From Bacteroidetes bacterium HGW-Bacteroidetes-1 (GTDB lineage: Bacteria; Bacteroidota; Bacteroidia; Bacteroidales; F082): a stretch of DNA of 64,000 bases. The stretch is from NCBI GenBank assembly GCA_002842755.1, contig PHDU01000013.1, forward strand, positions 42,014-106,013. Direction: 5' to 3'. Positions 62,716-64,000 of this stretch are shown one piece after another. The number at the start of each line of letters is the position of its first letter. Position 1 is the first letter of the stretch. The notes beneath the pieces are model-generated. The model did no database searches and was not told the origin of the DNA. It saw only the letters and a program-made list of their open reading frames with translations. The position numbers and the translations under genes are program-made.

Positions 62716-63870
62716 TTAGTATCGAAATATTGCTGCAAGGCCTGTTTCTGTTGGCATTTTTTCAGTAGGCAAAACCATGACATGACCGCCCATCTTTATT
62801 ACCAATTCGGCCATATCATCGAGCAGGTCATCAACTTTCGGATTTGTCAAATCTTTTTTTTGCGTATTGCCAGTCTCTAAATTCGTTATCCTGACAGCAA
62901 TAATCCGGTCGGCCTCAATAATAAGAGAATCAACCCTTCCTTCAACGGCTGCCAGGGCTACTTCTTTGTAGTCATCGCTGCCTTTGCCGTTTGCCTTTGC
63001 CTGCTCAAACTTACCGGCCATAGTATCAAGTTTCAGTAAATATTCTGGTTCCATTATTTCCCATGCTAACTCTTTCAGTTTATCAGTTGAAACGGAGGTT
63101 GGATTTATCGAAATGCCTTTACTTAACAATAATTGATTTTTGTTTACCTTTTGGAAAAGATTATGGTGTTCGGGTAATGCGGCAAGAATAAGGGGCCATC
63201 CTTTTGGTTTCGAATAGTTTTCTTCAATTACACCAGCAATTACCCTGAAGAACCGTTCAGCATCTTTGTCTGATTCATCTTTTTTTCCGCCCTGCGCATG
63301 ATGCATAGGAGAACTTTCACCGCCGGTGACACCATAAGAAGCAACAGTTGAGTGCTTATCGGTCAATTCATCTCCAAGCGCATCTTCCATTGTCTTTGGA
63401 ATATCAGAACGTAGTTCAAGTTCAACAAGTGAGCGTCGGTTGCCTTCAAAAAGTTGAATTTTCCCTAGACTTAAACCGAGAACATGGTAGTGATCTGCTG
63501 ATTGCAAATATTGCCGCAGTGGTTTTGTATGAAAACTGTCGGCAACCACTGCCAATTCTTTCACAGAATCGCGCAAGCCGACAACTTTAAACAGTCCGTA
63601 TGCGCTAAAAACAGCTATTCCATCTAATGTATGATTCCAAACATTGATGTCATCAACCAAGGCTTCGAAAGGCTCAAGATGTTTTCGCACTTCACTGGCC
63701 GTATATTTCTGCGACAGTGATTCTTCCATTTGTTTGATCAGATTTTTAAACCTGATAACATCCTGAAGATTTTCCGGATGTGTTCGGTGAGTAGGCATAT
63801 AAAGTGATAAACAAGGTGCCTGTTCAGCTGTAAGGAGTTCTTGAATCAATTCATTAGTAAGTAATTCCAT
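62716..63870 (-). CDS. baeRF-family (archaeo-eukaryotic release-factor-like) protein
   Basis: A 384-residue protein related to archaeal/eukaryotic peptide release factor 1 (bacterial baeRF group, family 3-like). Seen: APCLSLYMPTHRTHPENLQD near the start, HYHVLGLSLGKIQLFEG in the middle domain, and KGWPLILAALPEHHNLFQK with VEGRVDSLIIEADRII in the C-terminal eL30-like part. baeRF proteins are proposed to act on stalled or hibernating ribosomes, often in stress operons; the GGQ motif of true release factors is not seen here. It lies 20 bases upstream of the alpha/beta hydrolase gene. A neighbouring gene ends 44 bases before its start. Confidence 0.85.
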   Translation of the reverse strand: MELLTNELIQELLTAEQAPCLSLYMPTHRTHPENLQDVIRFKNLIKQMEESLSQKYTASEVRKHLEPFEALVDDINVWNHTLDGIAVFSAYGLFKVVGLRDSVKELAVVADSFHTKPLRQYLQSADHYHVLGLSLGKIQLFEGNRRSLVELELRSDIPKTMEDALGDELTDKHSTVASYGVTGGESSPMHHAQGGKKDESDKDAERFFRVIAGVIEENYSKPKGWPLILAALPEHHNLFQKVNKNQLLLSKGISINPTSVSTDKLKELAWEIMEPEYLLKLDTMAGKFEQAKANGKGSDDYKEVALAAVEGRVDSLIIEADRIIAVRITNLETGNTQKKDLTNPKVDDLLDDMAELVIKMGGHVMVLPTEKMPTETGLAAIFRY

Positions 63871-63913
63871 AGTATTTTCTTTATTTAAAACTTATTAAAA
63901 CATTTGTAACTAA

Positions 63914-64000
63914 TCAGTTTCTTTTGTAATCGGCAATGGTGTTTAATGCAAGAAATACATTCTGGCCATTTTTTATGGAAGTATCAATAATGGATCTCAG
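63914..64000 (-). CDS. C-terminal end of an unidentified gene (cut by window edge)
   Basis: The minus-strand frame is open from the right edge to the TGA stop at 63914-63916, giving 28 codons that end FLALNTIADYKRN. The visible part is too short to assign a family. It is on the same strand as the baeRF gene, 44 bases upstream of it, and may belong to the same operon. Confidence 0.55.
   Translation of the reverse strand: MRSIIDTSIKNGQNVFLALNTIADYKRN

Noticed and set aside
1..64000. tRNA, rRNA or riboswitch genes
   Set aside because: No cloverleaf, rRNA segment or recognisable riboswitch could be seen by eye. A tRNAscan and Infernal run would be decisive.

Overview
The window comes from a Bacteroidota chromosome, probably a Bacteroidales/Marinilabiliales-like anaerobe or facultative anaerobe. 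The evidence is a low-GC genome, promoters of the TTTG / TAnnTTTG type, type IX secretion (T9SS) C-terminal tails on secreted proteins, a carboxypeptidase-D-like TonB-dependent receptor and a menaquinone operon. No rRNA or tRNA gene was seen. About 45 genes are supported, and both edge genes are cut (menD on the left, an unidentified minus-strand gene on the right).

Region by region. 1-2.9 kb holds a leftward menaquinone operon (hotdog thioesterase, menF, menD). 3-7.6 kb holds a lipoprotein S9A oligopeptidase and a TonB-dependent receptor. 8-9 kb is a DnaJ-type co-chaperone. 9.3-16.6 kb carries a small exported protein of unknown function, an exported M28 peptidase with a PDZ domain, GtrA, a T9SS protein with InlB-type repeats, and an ECF sigma factor with a membrane-anchored partner. 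16.8-20.7 kb carries two tandem T9SS proteins with Asp-box motifs, each with its own promoter and terminator. 20.9-27.7 kb is housekeeping: topoisomerase IV subunit B, a PspC/LiaF-like envelope-stress pair, an icd-gltA operon and yjbQ.

27.9-43 kb is a complete but heavily rearranged class 1 CRISPR-Cas locus, probably type I-B. The array has 22 repeats, and both the array and the cas genes read leftward. In transcription order the locus is: WYL regulator, truncated cas6 remnant, intact cas6, REP-associated HUH transposase, cas5, cas3, cas8, cas7, a strong terminator, a Cys-rich protein, a DUF4143-type ATPase, cas4, a 477-residue unknown protein, cas1, cas2, leader, array. The effector and adaptation modules are therefore separate transcription units interrupted by non-cas genes, and the locus shows signs of cas6 replacement and of REP-element activity.

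43.4-49.3 kb has an exported clan-A-like glycoside hydrolase, a lipoprotein S9 peptidase of DPP-IV type and a DUF3078 protein. 49.4-54.8 kb is a nucleotide-sugar cluster: ugd and uxs (UDP-glucuronate and UDP-xylose), rfbD, a GxxExxY protein and a phosphohexomutase. 55-61.8 kb is the most unusual operon: an MscS channel, a 1714-residue protein joining a cation-chloride cotransporter to a long helical region and a C-terminal AAA/STAND-like ATPase with a winged-helix-like end, and a second MscS-like channel overlapping it. The likely theme is ion and volume homeostasis, and it is my main candidate for an undescribed system. 61.8-64 kb holds an alpha/beta hydrolase, a baeRF-type release-factor homologue and the end of an unidentified gene.
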